A DNA stretch of 64,000 nt from VRUE01 sp963814915. GTDB taxonomy: Bacteria; Actinomycetota; Thermoleophilia; Solirubrobacterales; 70-9. The translations under genes and the position numbers were made by a program. Positions 38,071 through 44,644 of this stretch are shown here, one piece after another. Position 1 is the stretch's first letter, and the number at the start of each line of letters is the position of its first letter. The notes under the pieces were generated by a model that saw only the letters and a list, made by a program, of their open reading frames with translations, had not been told where the DNA came from and did no database searches. Where the stretch lies: contig CAWFEI010000006.1 of the NCBI GenBank assembly GCA_963814915.1, positions 5,734-69,733 of the forward strand. The letters are read 5' to 3'.

Positions 38071-38720
38071 GGGACCGCTACTCGATCGTCGTCGGGTTGA
38101 TCTTCGTCGCGATCGTCGCCGTGGCGCTGATCCACGGAGTCCCCGGCGGGGGCGGCACGCTCGGGCTCGACGAGCAGCCGGCCCGCTGGGCCCTGCCGGA
38201 GTTCGCCGTGCCCGACGCCGCCGGAACGCTGGAAGGCGACGCCAACGTAGCCCAGGACAACTGTTCCTCGGGCGAGCTGCCCTGCCCCGGCGATGCCCGC
38301 CGCGAGCCGGCCTGCAGGGTCGACGCCCCCGGGGCGATCCGTGTCTGCGACCTCTTCGACCGCCCGGCGGTGATCTCGTTCTGGTTCAGCAAAGGCGGCA
38401 ACTGCGTCGATCAGCAGGACGTCGTCAGCCAGGTCTCCGCGCGGTACGGTGGACGCGTGAGCTTCCTCTCGCTGGACATTCGCGACGATCGCGACACGGT
38501 CCGCGACCTGATCCGGCGGCGCCGCTGGAGGATGCCGGTCGGCTACGACCGCGACGGTGCGGTGGCGAGCCTCTACCGCGTCGGCGGCTGCCCGACTTTC
38601 GCCTACGCCTACCCGGGCGGGACCTTGGAGAGCTCCTCCAGTGGCATCCTCGACGCCGGCGGTTTGAGCGAACGGGTCGAGCGCCTGCTGCGCGCCACGG
38701 CGAAGGCGGAGGACAGCTGA
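38067..38720 (+). CDS. Membrane-anchored thioredoxin-fold (redoxin/TlpA-like) protein
   Basis: The 217-residue protein has an N-terminal membrane anchor (YSIVVGLIFVAIVAVALIHG) and a thioredoxin-like domain (about residues 98-215): PAVISFWFSKGGNCVDQQDVV, VSFLSLDIRDDRDTVRDLIRRRRWRMPVGYDRDG and the cis-proline region VGGCPTFAYAYPGG. The usual C-x-x-C is reduced to a single cysteine, C113. A cysteine-rich insert precedes the fold (C66, C73, C83, C94). It may act on disulfides or peroxides outside the membrane. Its position right after an MMPL gene with three extracytoplasmic cysteine pairs suggests, by inference only, that it services that transporter. Confidence 0.78.
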   Translation: MRDRYSIVVGLIFVAIVAVALIHGVPGGGGTLGLDEQPARWALPEFAVPDAAGTLEGDANVAQDNCSSGELPCPGDARREPACRVDAPGAIRVCDLFDRPAVISFWFSKGGNCVDQQDVVSQVSARYGGRVSFLSLDIRDDRDTVRDLIRRRRWRMPVGYDRDGAVASLYRVGGCPTFAYAYPGGTLESSSSGILDAGGLSERVERLLRATAKAEDS

Positions 38721-39368
38721 GTGGAAGCGGGCACGGCCTCTTCGACACTCGGCTGGGTGGCGCCGCACGTCGCCGAGGAGTTCCCCGGCCTCGGGATCTC
38801 CTGGATCGAAGTTGACGGCAAACCGGGCCGCAGCCCCGAGCCGGTCGAGCGCCGCCTGGGCGAGACCTCGGATCGTTTCTACGGCGCCCACGCGATCCAC
38901 ATGCGCGAACGGCCGATCCCCTGGGCCTACCGGGTCTTCTTCCGCCAGATCGGCCTCGACCCCGACCACACCCGCACGCCGGTCGAGCAGCTCGCCCTCG
39001 ACCGCCTGCAGGACGGCGGCTTCAAGACCCGCGGCCTGCCGGCCGACGCCCTGACCATCGCCACGGTCGAGACCGGGATCGCCCTGCGCGCCTTCGACGC
39101 CGCCCGGCTGGAGGGGGCGCTGTGCATCCGCGACTCGGCGCCGGGCGAGTCGCTGCGCGGCCGCCCGGGAGAGCTCTCGCACGGCACCCTGGTGATCGCC
39201 GACGATCGCGCCCCCGCGGGGCTGCTCTTCGGCGCCACCGGTGAGGACCGCGTTGTCGGGCGTGCCACCAGGCGGATCGCGATCGCCGCGGTGCAGGTCG
39301 ACGGCGTGCCCCAGATCGCCGTCGAGGAGGCGCTCTGGATGGTCGCGATGACCCTCCAGGCCGCTTAA
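38721..39368 (+). CDS. B3/B4 domain protein (free-standing PheRS-beta-like domain)
   Basis: The 215-residue protein consists mostly of a B3/B4 fold, the domain found in the phenylalanyl-tRNA synthetase beta subunit: IPWAYRVFFRQIGLDPDHTRTPVEQLALDRLQDGGFKTRGLPADALTIATVETGIALRAFDAARLEGALCIRDSAPGE. Free-standing B3/B4 proteins are widespread; some may be trans-editing or tRNA-binding factors, but the role is not settled. GTG 38721 follows the stop of the redoxin gene with no gap, so it belongs to the same transcript as the lipid transport genes. Why these are linked is unclear. Confidence 0.8.
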   Translation: MEAGTASSTLGWVAPHVAEEFPGLGISWIEVDGKPGRSPEPVERRLGETSDRFYGAHAIHMRERPIPWAYRVFFRQIGLDPDHTRTPVEQLALDRLQDGGFKTRGLPADALTIATVETGIALRAFDAARLEGALCIRDSAPGESLRGRPGELSHGTLVIADDRAPAGLLFGATGEDRVVGRATRRIAIAAVQVDGVPQIAVEEALWMVAMTLQAA

Positions 39369-39419
39369 CGCGAGCATTGCCATCCCGGCGGGGCCGTGAT
39401 CTACACTCGTAAACGCGCT

Positions 39420-39914
39420 ATGCCGGATCTGCTCGAACGAGAGACACGCAGCGAGCTTCGCGTAGATGGCGACGAGCGACTCGCCAGGGCTGAGCTGCGT
39501 CGCCAGATAGGGCGCCTCGAGGCACAGCTCGGCGCCCTCGTCGCCGAGGCCTTCCCTCGCCTGCGGCTGGACTCGGCGGTCGGCGCCGTGTCGAGCGAGC
39601 CCCGCGCCCTCGGCCTCGGGGAGCTGGAGGCGATCCGCGACTCGCTCGCGACCCGGATCGGCGAGGCCGGCCTGCGGCTGCGCGAGCGCGACGAGCTCGA
39701 GACGCGCAATCGCGAGCTGCTCGAGCGCATGCTCGACGCGCCGGACGAGCACAAGTGGCTGCAGATCTCCCGTGCGGACCTCGGCGAGCCCGGCTGTGGC
39801 CACTGGCACTCCCGCCCCCGCTTCGGCGTGCTCGGCATGCTGATGGGCTGGTGGCGGGTCAGGGTCTCCTCTGGATGTCCGTTATCCGGACGGCTTGCGG
39901 CCGTTGAGAGATAG
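39420..39914 (+). CDS. Conserved actinobacterial-type coiled-coil protein, unknown function
   Basis: The 164-residue protein is charged and helical for its first 115 residues (RAELRRQIGRLEAQLGALVAEAFPRL, GELEAIRDSLATRIGEAGLRLRERDELETRNRELLERML). It ends in a conserved-looking segment, ISRADLGEPGCGHWHSRPRFGVLGMLMGWWRVRVSSGCPL. The C-G-H-W-H and SSGCPL parts suggest metal binding or a disulfide. I do not know the function. ATG 39420 is preferred; GTG 39396 adds eight residues. TACACT lies 12 bases upstream. It overlaps the next gene by about 11 bases. Confidence 0.7.
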   Translation: MPDLLERETRSELRVDGDERLARAELRRQIGRLEAQLGALVAEAFPRLRLDSAVGAVSSEPRALGLGELEAIRDSLATRIGEAGLRLRERDELETRNRELLERMLDAPDEHKWLQISRADLGEPGCGHWHSRPRFGVLGMLMGWWRVRVSSGCPLSGRLAAVER

Positions 39915-40314
39915 ACACAAGACAGCGCCGAAGGTCGACGAGCGGCCGCCTGCCCCGTGGGGCTCGTTCCCGCTCGCCGAGCTGACCGTGCTCGGCGGGA
40001 TCGTCGCCCTGATCGTCGGCATCGCCGCCCAGAGCCCGACCGCGATCGGCGTCGGCGTCGTGCTTGCCGCCCTCGGCGGCCTCGAGGTGTCCGCCCGTGA
40101 GCACTTCGCCGGTTACCGCTCGCACACGACGCTGCTTTCCGGCGTCGCCTTCGTCCTCGTCACCGGCGGCCTCTTCTACCTGGCGGGCCTTGTCCTGGCT
40201 GTCTGCCTGGCCGCCGGCGCGGTCTGCTTCGCGGCTTCCTTCTATGTGCTGCGCCGCGCCTTTCAGAAGGCGTCCGGCGGGCTTTCCTTCAAGGCGGGCG
40301 GCCTGCGCGGCTGA
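39904..40314 (+). CDS. Small membrane protein, unknown function
   Basis: The roughly 136-residue protein has a short basic N-terminus and about four hydrophobic helices (LTVLGGIVALIVGIAAQS, AIGVGVVLAALGGLEVSA, LLSGVAFVLVTGGLFYLAGLVLAVCLAAGAVCFAASFYVL), then a short Gly/Lys tail. No domain is recognised. The start is TTG 39904 (or in-frame TTG 39895), overlapping the end of the coiled-coil gene. It is convergent with the mIHF-like gene, 7 bases away. Confidence 0.65.
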   Translation: MRDRHKTAPKVDERPPAPWGSFPLAELTVLGGIVALIVGIAAQSPTAIGVGVVLAALGGLEVSAREHFAGYRSHTTLLSGVAFVLVTGGLFYLAGLVLAVCLAAGAVCFAASFYVLRRAFQKASGGLSFKAGGLRG

Positions 40315-40321
40315 CGGCCCT

Positions 40322-40684
40322 CTAGACGAGGACCGCGTCGCGGGAGCCCGGCGCCAGGGCGCTCGTCAGCAGGGCGCGCTGGCGCGAGGTCAGGGTGCCG
40401 ATGCGCTTGGTCTCGCTCAGCGAGAGGGCCTGCAGGAGCTTGCGGGCACGGGTGCGGCCCCAGCGGCGTTGGCTGGTCAGCAACTCGGCCAGCGTCATGC
40501 TCTCCGACTCCCACGGTGTCTCGCGGATCACCGCCGAGACATCCATCTCACCCCGGCCGATCGATCGCTTCAGCTCTGCCCTGGCGAGTCGCACGCGATT
40601 GGCGCGAGCAAGGGCCTGCATGTGCTGCGGGGTACGGCTCGCGGTCGCGCTCGTCGAGGCAGGGGCGATCGATACAGCTTCCAC
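40322..40684 (-). CDS. mihF: Integration host factor, actinobacterial (mIHF) type
   Basis: The 120-residue protein matches the core of mycobacterial/Streptomyces IHF: ANRVRLARAELKRSIGRGEMDVSAVIRETPWESESMTLAELLTSQRRWGRTRARKLLQALSLSETKRIGTLTSRQRALL. That family bends DNA through an H2TH-like fold and organises the nucleoid; it is unrelated to E. coli IHF. The first 25 residues and the acidic-Val tail differ from the usual mIHF. GTG 40684 is chosen because GGGAGGAG lies 5 bases upstream; ATG 40699 would place that sequence inside the coding region. Upstream lie 267 bases without a gene that hold the promoter and two hairpins. Confidence 0.85.
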   Translation of the reverse strand: MEAVSIAPASTSATASRTPQHMQALARANRVRLARAELKRSIGRGEMDVSAVIRETPWESESMTLAELLTSQRRWGRTRARKLLQALSLSETKRIGTLTSRQRALLTSALAPGSRDAVLV

Positions 40685-40893
40685 TGGGGCTCCTCCCATT
40701 TGGGGTTCTCTGACTGGTCTCCAAGCCGACCGACTGCTGCCCGGTCCGGCTGAGTTTTGCTACCGCCGCGTCCTCCTGACCCGGATACGCGGCGAGGTGG
40801 GCAAGCTACGTGCTGGAGGCAGCGAGCGTCAACCCGGACTCGGCGAACGGCCCACGGCGCGGTCGCTAAGAGCATCTTTTTCTCGCGCCGAAA

Positions 40894-40939
40894 GCCTTGT
40901 TCCGAATTGGACAAGGCCGAAACTACCCCCGCAGGGGTA
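40894..40939 (-). terminator. Two tandem hairpins downstream of the alpha-oxoamine synthase gene
   Basis: Read on the minus strand, a 6-bp stem (TACCCC/GGGGTA, 40934-40939 with 40924-40929) begins 13 bases after the synthase stop. A second hairpin (GCCTTGT..ACAAGGC, 40894-40917) follows and is trailed by TTTC. They probably end transcription before the mIHF gene on the same strand. Confidence 0.6.
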
Positions 40940-40951
40940 TGGACAAACCAC

Positions 40952-42208
40952 TCAGGTGCGTGGAAGCTCGGGAAAGCCCTCGATGGTGCGGGCGATCGTC
41001 TCCAATGCCCGGTCGAGGTGCTCGCGCTCGTGGGTCGCCATCAGGCTGGTGCGCAGCAGGGCGCCGCCCGGGGGCACGGCGGGATGGATCGCGACGTTGG
41101 TGTAGACGCCGGCGTCGAACAGCGCCTTCCAGAGCAGCACCGCCTGCCAGTCGTCGCCGACGATCACCGGCACCACGGGCGTGGTCGCGACGGAGCCGTC
41201 GGCCAGCGTGCCGGGCTCGACGACCTTCAGGCCGAGGCTGCGCAGGCCCTCGCGCAGGTACTCGGAGTTCTCGAGCAGCCGCTCGAACAGCTGTGGGCCG
41301 TCGGCGCGGATCACCCGCAGCGCCGCCAGCGCCGCGCCGACCGCGGCCGGCACCGCCGAGGCGCTGAAGACGAACGAGCGCGAGGAGATCCGCAGGTACT
41401 CGATCACGTCGGCCGGCCCGGCGATGAAGCCGCCGCAGGAGGCGAGGCTCTTCGAGAAGGTTCCCATCCGCAGGTCGACGTCGTCCTCGAGCCCGAACAG
41501 CTCGCAGGCCCCGGCGCCGCGCGCACCCAGAACACCGGCCCCGTGCGCCTCGTCGACCATCAGGCGCGCGCCGTGGGCCTGGCAGAGCTCGACGATCCGC
41601 GGCAGGTCGCAGACGTCGCCCTCCATCGAGAAGACGCCGTCGACGACGACGAGCACGCCGCCACCGTCCTCGCCCGCCCGCTGCAGCATCTTCTCCAGCT
41701 TGTCCATGCGGTTGTGGCGGAAGGGGCGCAGCTTGGCGCCGGAGAGCTTGCAGCCGTCGAGGATCGAGGCGTGGTCGCCGGAGTCGCAGATCACCGTGTC
41801 GCCGGGGGCGAGGATCGTGCCGATGCAGCCGACGTTGGACTGGTAGCCGGTCGTGTAGACGATCGCCTCCTCGGTTCCCATCCACTCGGCCAGCTCGCGC
41901 TCCAGGTCGAGGTGCAGCGGCGTCGTGCCGTTGAGCAGGCGGGAGCCGGTGACCCCGGTGCCGTAGGCCTCGAGGGCGTCGCGGGCGCCTTGCTTGACCC
42001 GCTCGTCGCCGGTCAGGCCGAGGTAGTTGTTGGAGCCGAGCATGATCGTTTCGCGGCCCTCCATCTCCACAACCGGGCCTGCCTGCGAGGTGAGCAGGCG
42101 GAAGTAGGGGAGCAGGTCGTGCTGTTTGGCCGCTTCGAGCTGCTCGAGCCGGTCGTGGCTGCGGGCCTTCTCGAAGACGTCGACAGGGGCCTTCGCGGTT
42201 TCGCTCAT
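40952..42208 (-). CDS. PLP-dependent alpha-oxoamine synthase, serine palmitoyltransferase-like
   Basis: The 418-residue fold-type I enzyme belongs to the KBL/BioF/SPT/HemA family that condenses an amino acid with an acyl thioester. Signatures: MLGSNNYLGLTGDERV, GTGVTGSRLLNGTTPLHLDLERELAEWMG, FSMEGDVCDLPRIVELCQAHGARLMVDEAHGAGVLG (PLP aspartate) and RMGTFSKSLASCGGFIAG (Schiff-base lysine). The N-terminal HDLLPYFRLLTSQAGPVVEMEGRETIMLGSNNYLG reads like bacterial serine palmitoyltransferase. The divergent neighbour, 24 bases away, resembles the GNAT-like bacterial ceramide synthase. SPT is therefore my first choice, with KBL or BioF as alternatives. TACACT lies 6 bases before ATG 42208. Confidence 0.85.
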   Translation of the reverse strand: MSETAKAPVDVFEKARSHDRLEQLEAAKQHDLLPYFRLLTSQAGPVVEMEGRETIMLGSNNYLGLTGDERVKQGARDALEAYGTGVTGSRLLNGTTPLHLDLERELAEWMGTEEAIVYTTGYQSNVGCIGTILAPGDTVICDSGDHASILDGCKLSGAKLRPFRHNRMDKLEKMLQRAGEDGGGVLVVVDGVFSMEGDVCDLPRIVELCQAHGARLMVDEAHGAGVLGARGAGACELFGLEDDVDLRMGTFSKSLASCGGFIAGPADVIEYLRISSRSFVFSASAVPAAVGAALAALRVIRADGPQLFERLLENSEYLREGLRSLGLKVVEPGTLADGSVATTPVVPVIVGDDWQAVLLWKALFDAGVYTNVAIHPAVPPGGALLRTSLMATHEREHLDRALETIARTIEGFPELPRT

Positions 42209-42232
42209 GCGGGAAGTGTAGGTTCCGCACCC
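42209..42232. promoter_or_regulatory. Compact divergent promoter with overlapping -10 elements
   Basis: Only 24 bases separate the two divergent start codons. The minus-strand -10-like TACACT (42215-42220) and the plus-strand TAGGTT (42219-42224) overlap by two bases. They are 6 and 8 bases from their start codons. Both mRNAs would be leaderless and could not be initiated at the same time from the same DNA molecule. Confidence 0.6.
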
Positions 42233-43378
42233 GTGGCAAGTGTCGAAATCCGCCCGGTCCGCTCGCGGCGCGAGCTCAAGCGCTTCGTCAAGGTCCCCTT
42301 CCGCATCCACCGCGACAGCCCGCAGTGGGTGGCTCCGCTGATCTACGAGCGGCTCGAGTTCCTCAACCGCAAGAAGAACCCCTGGTTCGAGCACGGCGAG
42401 GCCGAGTACCTAATCGCCGAACGCGACGGCGAGCCCGTCGGCCGCATCACCGCCCAGGTCGACCGCCTCTGGGACGAGACGCAGGGCGGTGGCGACGCGA
42501 TGTTCGGCTTCTTCGAGACGGTCGACGACCGCGAGGTCGCGGCCGCCTTGCTCGATGCTGCGACCGAGTGGGCCGCGGCGCGCGGTCGCACCCGCATCCT
42601 TGGCCCGATGGACTTCACCACCAACGACGAGGTCGGGATCCTGATCGAGGGTCATGAGCTGCGCCCAATGATCCTCGAGAACTGGCATCCGCCCTACTAC
42701 AAGCAGCTGCTCGACGGGCTCGGCTGCGGCAAGGCGATGGACCTGCTGATGTGGGAACTGGAGTTGGGCAACCTCAAGGAGGGCGTCAAGTTCGACCCGG
42801 CGATCCATGCCAAGGCGGAGAAAGCCCTGCACGACGAAGGCGTTGTCATCCGCAATATCGACAAGGGCAACCTGGAGCGGGAGATGCGCCTCTTCACGCC
42901 GATCTACAACGACGCCTGGGGCGACAACTGGGGCTTCGTGCCGCCGACCGACGCCGAGATCGCCTTTCACGCCAAGACCCTCAAGCAGGTGCTCGACGAG
43001 GACTGGGCCTACATCGCCGAAAAGGACGGTGAGGCGATCGGCGCGGCGCTGACCCTGCCCGACATCAACCAGGTCCTGGCCGGGATGGGGGGCAGGCTGT
43101 TGCCCTTCGGCTGGCTGCGGTTCCTGCTCGGCAGGCGCAAGATCGACCGCCTGCGCGTGTTCGCGCTCGGCGTCAAACGCGACTACCACCACACCGGCGT
43201 CGCCGCCGGGCTCTACCTCAAGCACCTCGAGACCGCGAGCAAGCCGGGCGCGATCGAAGGCGGTGATATGGGCTGGATCCTCGAGACCAACGTGCCGATG
43301 AACCGGGCGATGAAGGGGATGGGCGGGACCGTCGTCAAGAAGTACCGGATCTACGAACGGGCTATCGGGACCGCATAA
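42233..43378 (+). CDS. GNAT-like acyltransferase, candidate bacterial ceramide synthase
   Basis: The 381-residue protein begins IRPVRSRRELKRFVKVPFRIHRDSPQWVAPLIYERLEFLNRKKNPWFEHGEAEYLIAERDGEPVGRITAQVD, followed by RTRILGPMDFTTNDEVGILIEG and a second GNAT-like half (EDWAYIAEKDGEAIGAALTLPDINQVL; RLRVFALGVKRDYHHTGVAAGLYL with the acyl-CoA loop). This long family is common beside serine-palmitoyltransferase-like genes. The ceramide synthase bCerS of Caulobacter is a GNAT-like protein, to my knowledge of this family. Function here rests on that recollection and on the 24-base divergent pairing. Start GTG 42233 has TAGGTT 8 bases upstream. A generic N-acyltransferase is the alternative. Confidence 0.75.
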   Translation: MASVEIRPVRSRRELKRFVKVPFRIHRDSPQWVAPLIYERLEFLNRKKNPWFEHGEAEYLIAERDGEPVGRITAQVDRLWDETQGGGDAMFGFFETVDDREVAAALLDAATEWAAARGRTRILGPMDFTTNDEVGILIEGHELRPMILENWHPPYYKQLLDGLGCGKAMDLLMWELELGNLKEGVKFDPAIHAKAEKALHDEGVVIRNIDKGNLEREMRLFTPIYNDAWGDNWGFVPPTDAEIAFHAKTLKQVLDEDWAYIAEKDGEAIGAALTLPDINQVLAGMGGRLLPFGWLRFLLGRRKIDRLRVFALGVKRDYHHTGVAAGLYLKHLETASKPGAIEGGDMGWILETNVPMNRAMKGMGGTVVKKYRIYERAIGTA

Positions 43379-43436
43379 AGGCGCAGTTTCCGGGTTTGGC
43401 TCCGGGCGGAGCCGGTCGCATCGCTACAGTCGGCGC

Positions 43437-43709
43437 GTGGCCGACATGGAGCTAGAGCCGATCTCCGTCCGCGTCCTGCCGCACGAGAACGCGTCCTCGC
43501 CTGCCCTGCGCGGCGAGGCGAGGACAGCGGTGGTCGCCGCGGTCGGCGGCGTCCTCGCCGGGGCGGCGACGGTCGCTGCCGTGCGCGCGGTCGGTGCCGC
43601 GACCTCGCGCGGCAGCGGCTCGCGCGGCCTGCTGCGTCGCCGCAAGGACCAGCCGAAGGTCGTCGCCAGCCGCTCCTTCCTGGTCGACGTGCACCTGCTC
43701 GGTCGGTGA
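43437..43709 (+). CDS. Small single-helix membrane protein, unknown function
   Basis: The 90-residue protein has a short acidic N-terminus, a hydrophobic Ala/Val segment (about residues 30-53: TAVVAAVGGVLAGAATVAAVRAVG), a basic stretch (RGLLRRRKDQPKVV) and a short end (SRSFLVDVHLLGR). No family is recognised. GTG 43437 has TACAGT exactly 6 bases upstream and no Shine-Dalgarno. Its last bases (GTGA) overlap the start of the DNA glycosylase gene, so the two are coupled. Confidence 0.65.
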   Translation: MADMELEPISVRVLPHENASSPALRGEARTAVVAAVGGVLAGAATVAAVRAVGAATSRGSGSRGLLRRRKDQPKVVASRSFLVDVHLLGR

Positions 43710-44614
43710 AGAGCCTCGAGCTCGAGGCTCTGCCGCCCTCTCCATTCCGCCTGCCCCGCTACAGCAGCGAAGACCGCACGATCTCGGTCCGCGACGGCGT
43801 CGTCTCGCGTCTGCTGCGCGTCGGCGAGAGCCCCGTCCTCGTTCGTGCCTGGGAACCGGGGCGGCAACGGGTCGTGCTGCGCGCCGAGCCGCTCGACCCC
43901 GAGGCGGTAAGTGGGCCGCGGGCGATCCCGGCGCCGCCGAGCCGCCCGGCCGGCGCGGCGGAGCTGCGCCTGGCGATCGAGCGGATGCGCTTCGCGCTCG
44001 GCGTCGACGACGACCTCGGCGAGTTCTACCGTCGCTTCCGCCGCGACCGGCTGCTGGGCCCGCTGCTGCGCCGCCGTCCCTGGCTGCGACCGCGCCGCCG
44101 CCCGTGGGCCTGGGAGGCGCTGGCCTGGGCGGTGGTCAAGCAGTTGATCGAGAGCGAGCGGGCGGCGGTCATCCAGCGCCGCATCGTCGGCCGCTGGGGT
44201 GCGCGGCTCGCGAGCGGGCGGGGCCCGCTGCGCGACGTGCCCGGCGCGGCGACGATCGCCGGCCGCGCCCCGGCCGAACTGGCTTCGATGGACCTCTCGC
44301 CCGCCCGCTCCGTCGCCCTGCGCGCCGTTGCCCGCGAGATCGCCGCCGGACGGGTCTCGCCCGAGCGGCCGGCCGGCGATGCCCGCCTCACCGCGATCCC
44401 GGAAATTGGACCGTGGACCGTGCAGTGCCTGGGCCTCTTCGGGCGCGGCGACCCCGACTCGCTGCCGGCCGGGGACCTCGTCTACCTGAAGCTGGTCGGG
44501 CGCCTCGCGGGGCTCGGCCGTCGCGCGAGCGTCGAGGAGGTCGAGGAGTTCTACGCTCCGTATGAGCCCTTCCGGGGGCTGGCCGGAATGTGGACGGTCG
44601 GCTTGTACAAATAA
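43706..44614 (+). CDS. AlkA-type DNA-3-methyladenine glycosylase (HhH-GPD)
   Basis: The 302-residue base-excision repair enzyme has an N-terminal mixed domain and a C-terminal helical HhH-GPD fold: WEALAWAVVKQLIESERAAVIQRRIVGRWG, the helix-hairpin-helix LTAIPEIGPWTVQCLGLF, and the GPD aspartate in SLPAGDLVYLK. It should remove alkylated or otherwise damaged purines from DNA. GTG 43706 overlaps the preceding stop. Together with the AidB-like protein at 3-4.7 kb it is the second alkylation-linked gene in the window, but the two are not adjacent. Confidence 0.87.
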   Translation: MKSLELEALPPSPFRLPRYSSEDRTISVRDGVVSRLLRVGESPVLVRAWEPGRQRVVLRAEPLDPEAVSGPRAIPAPPSRPAGAAELRLAIERMRFALGVDDDLGEFYRRFRRDRLLGPLLRRRPWLRPRRRPWAWEALAWAVVKQLIESERAAVIQRRIVGRWGARLASGRGPLRDVPGAATIAGRAPAELASMDLSPARSVALRAVAREIAAGRVSPERPAGDARLTAIPEIGPWTVQCLGLFGRGDPDSLPAGDLVYLKLVGRLAGLGRRASVEEVEEFYAPYEPFRGLAGMWTVGLYK

Positions 44615-44644
44615 AGGTCCCGGGCACGCTGCCGATAGGCCAGC

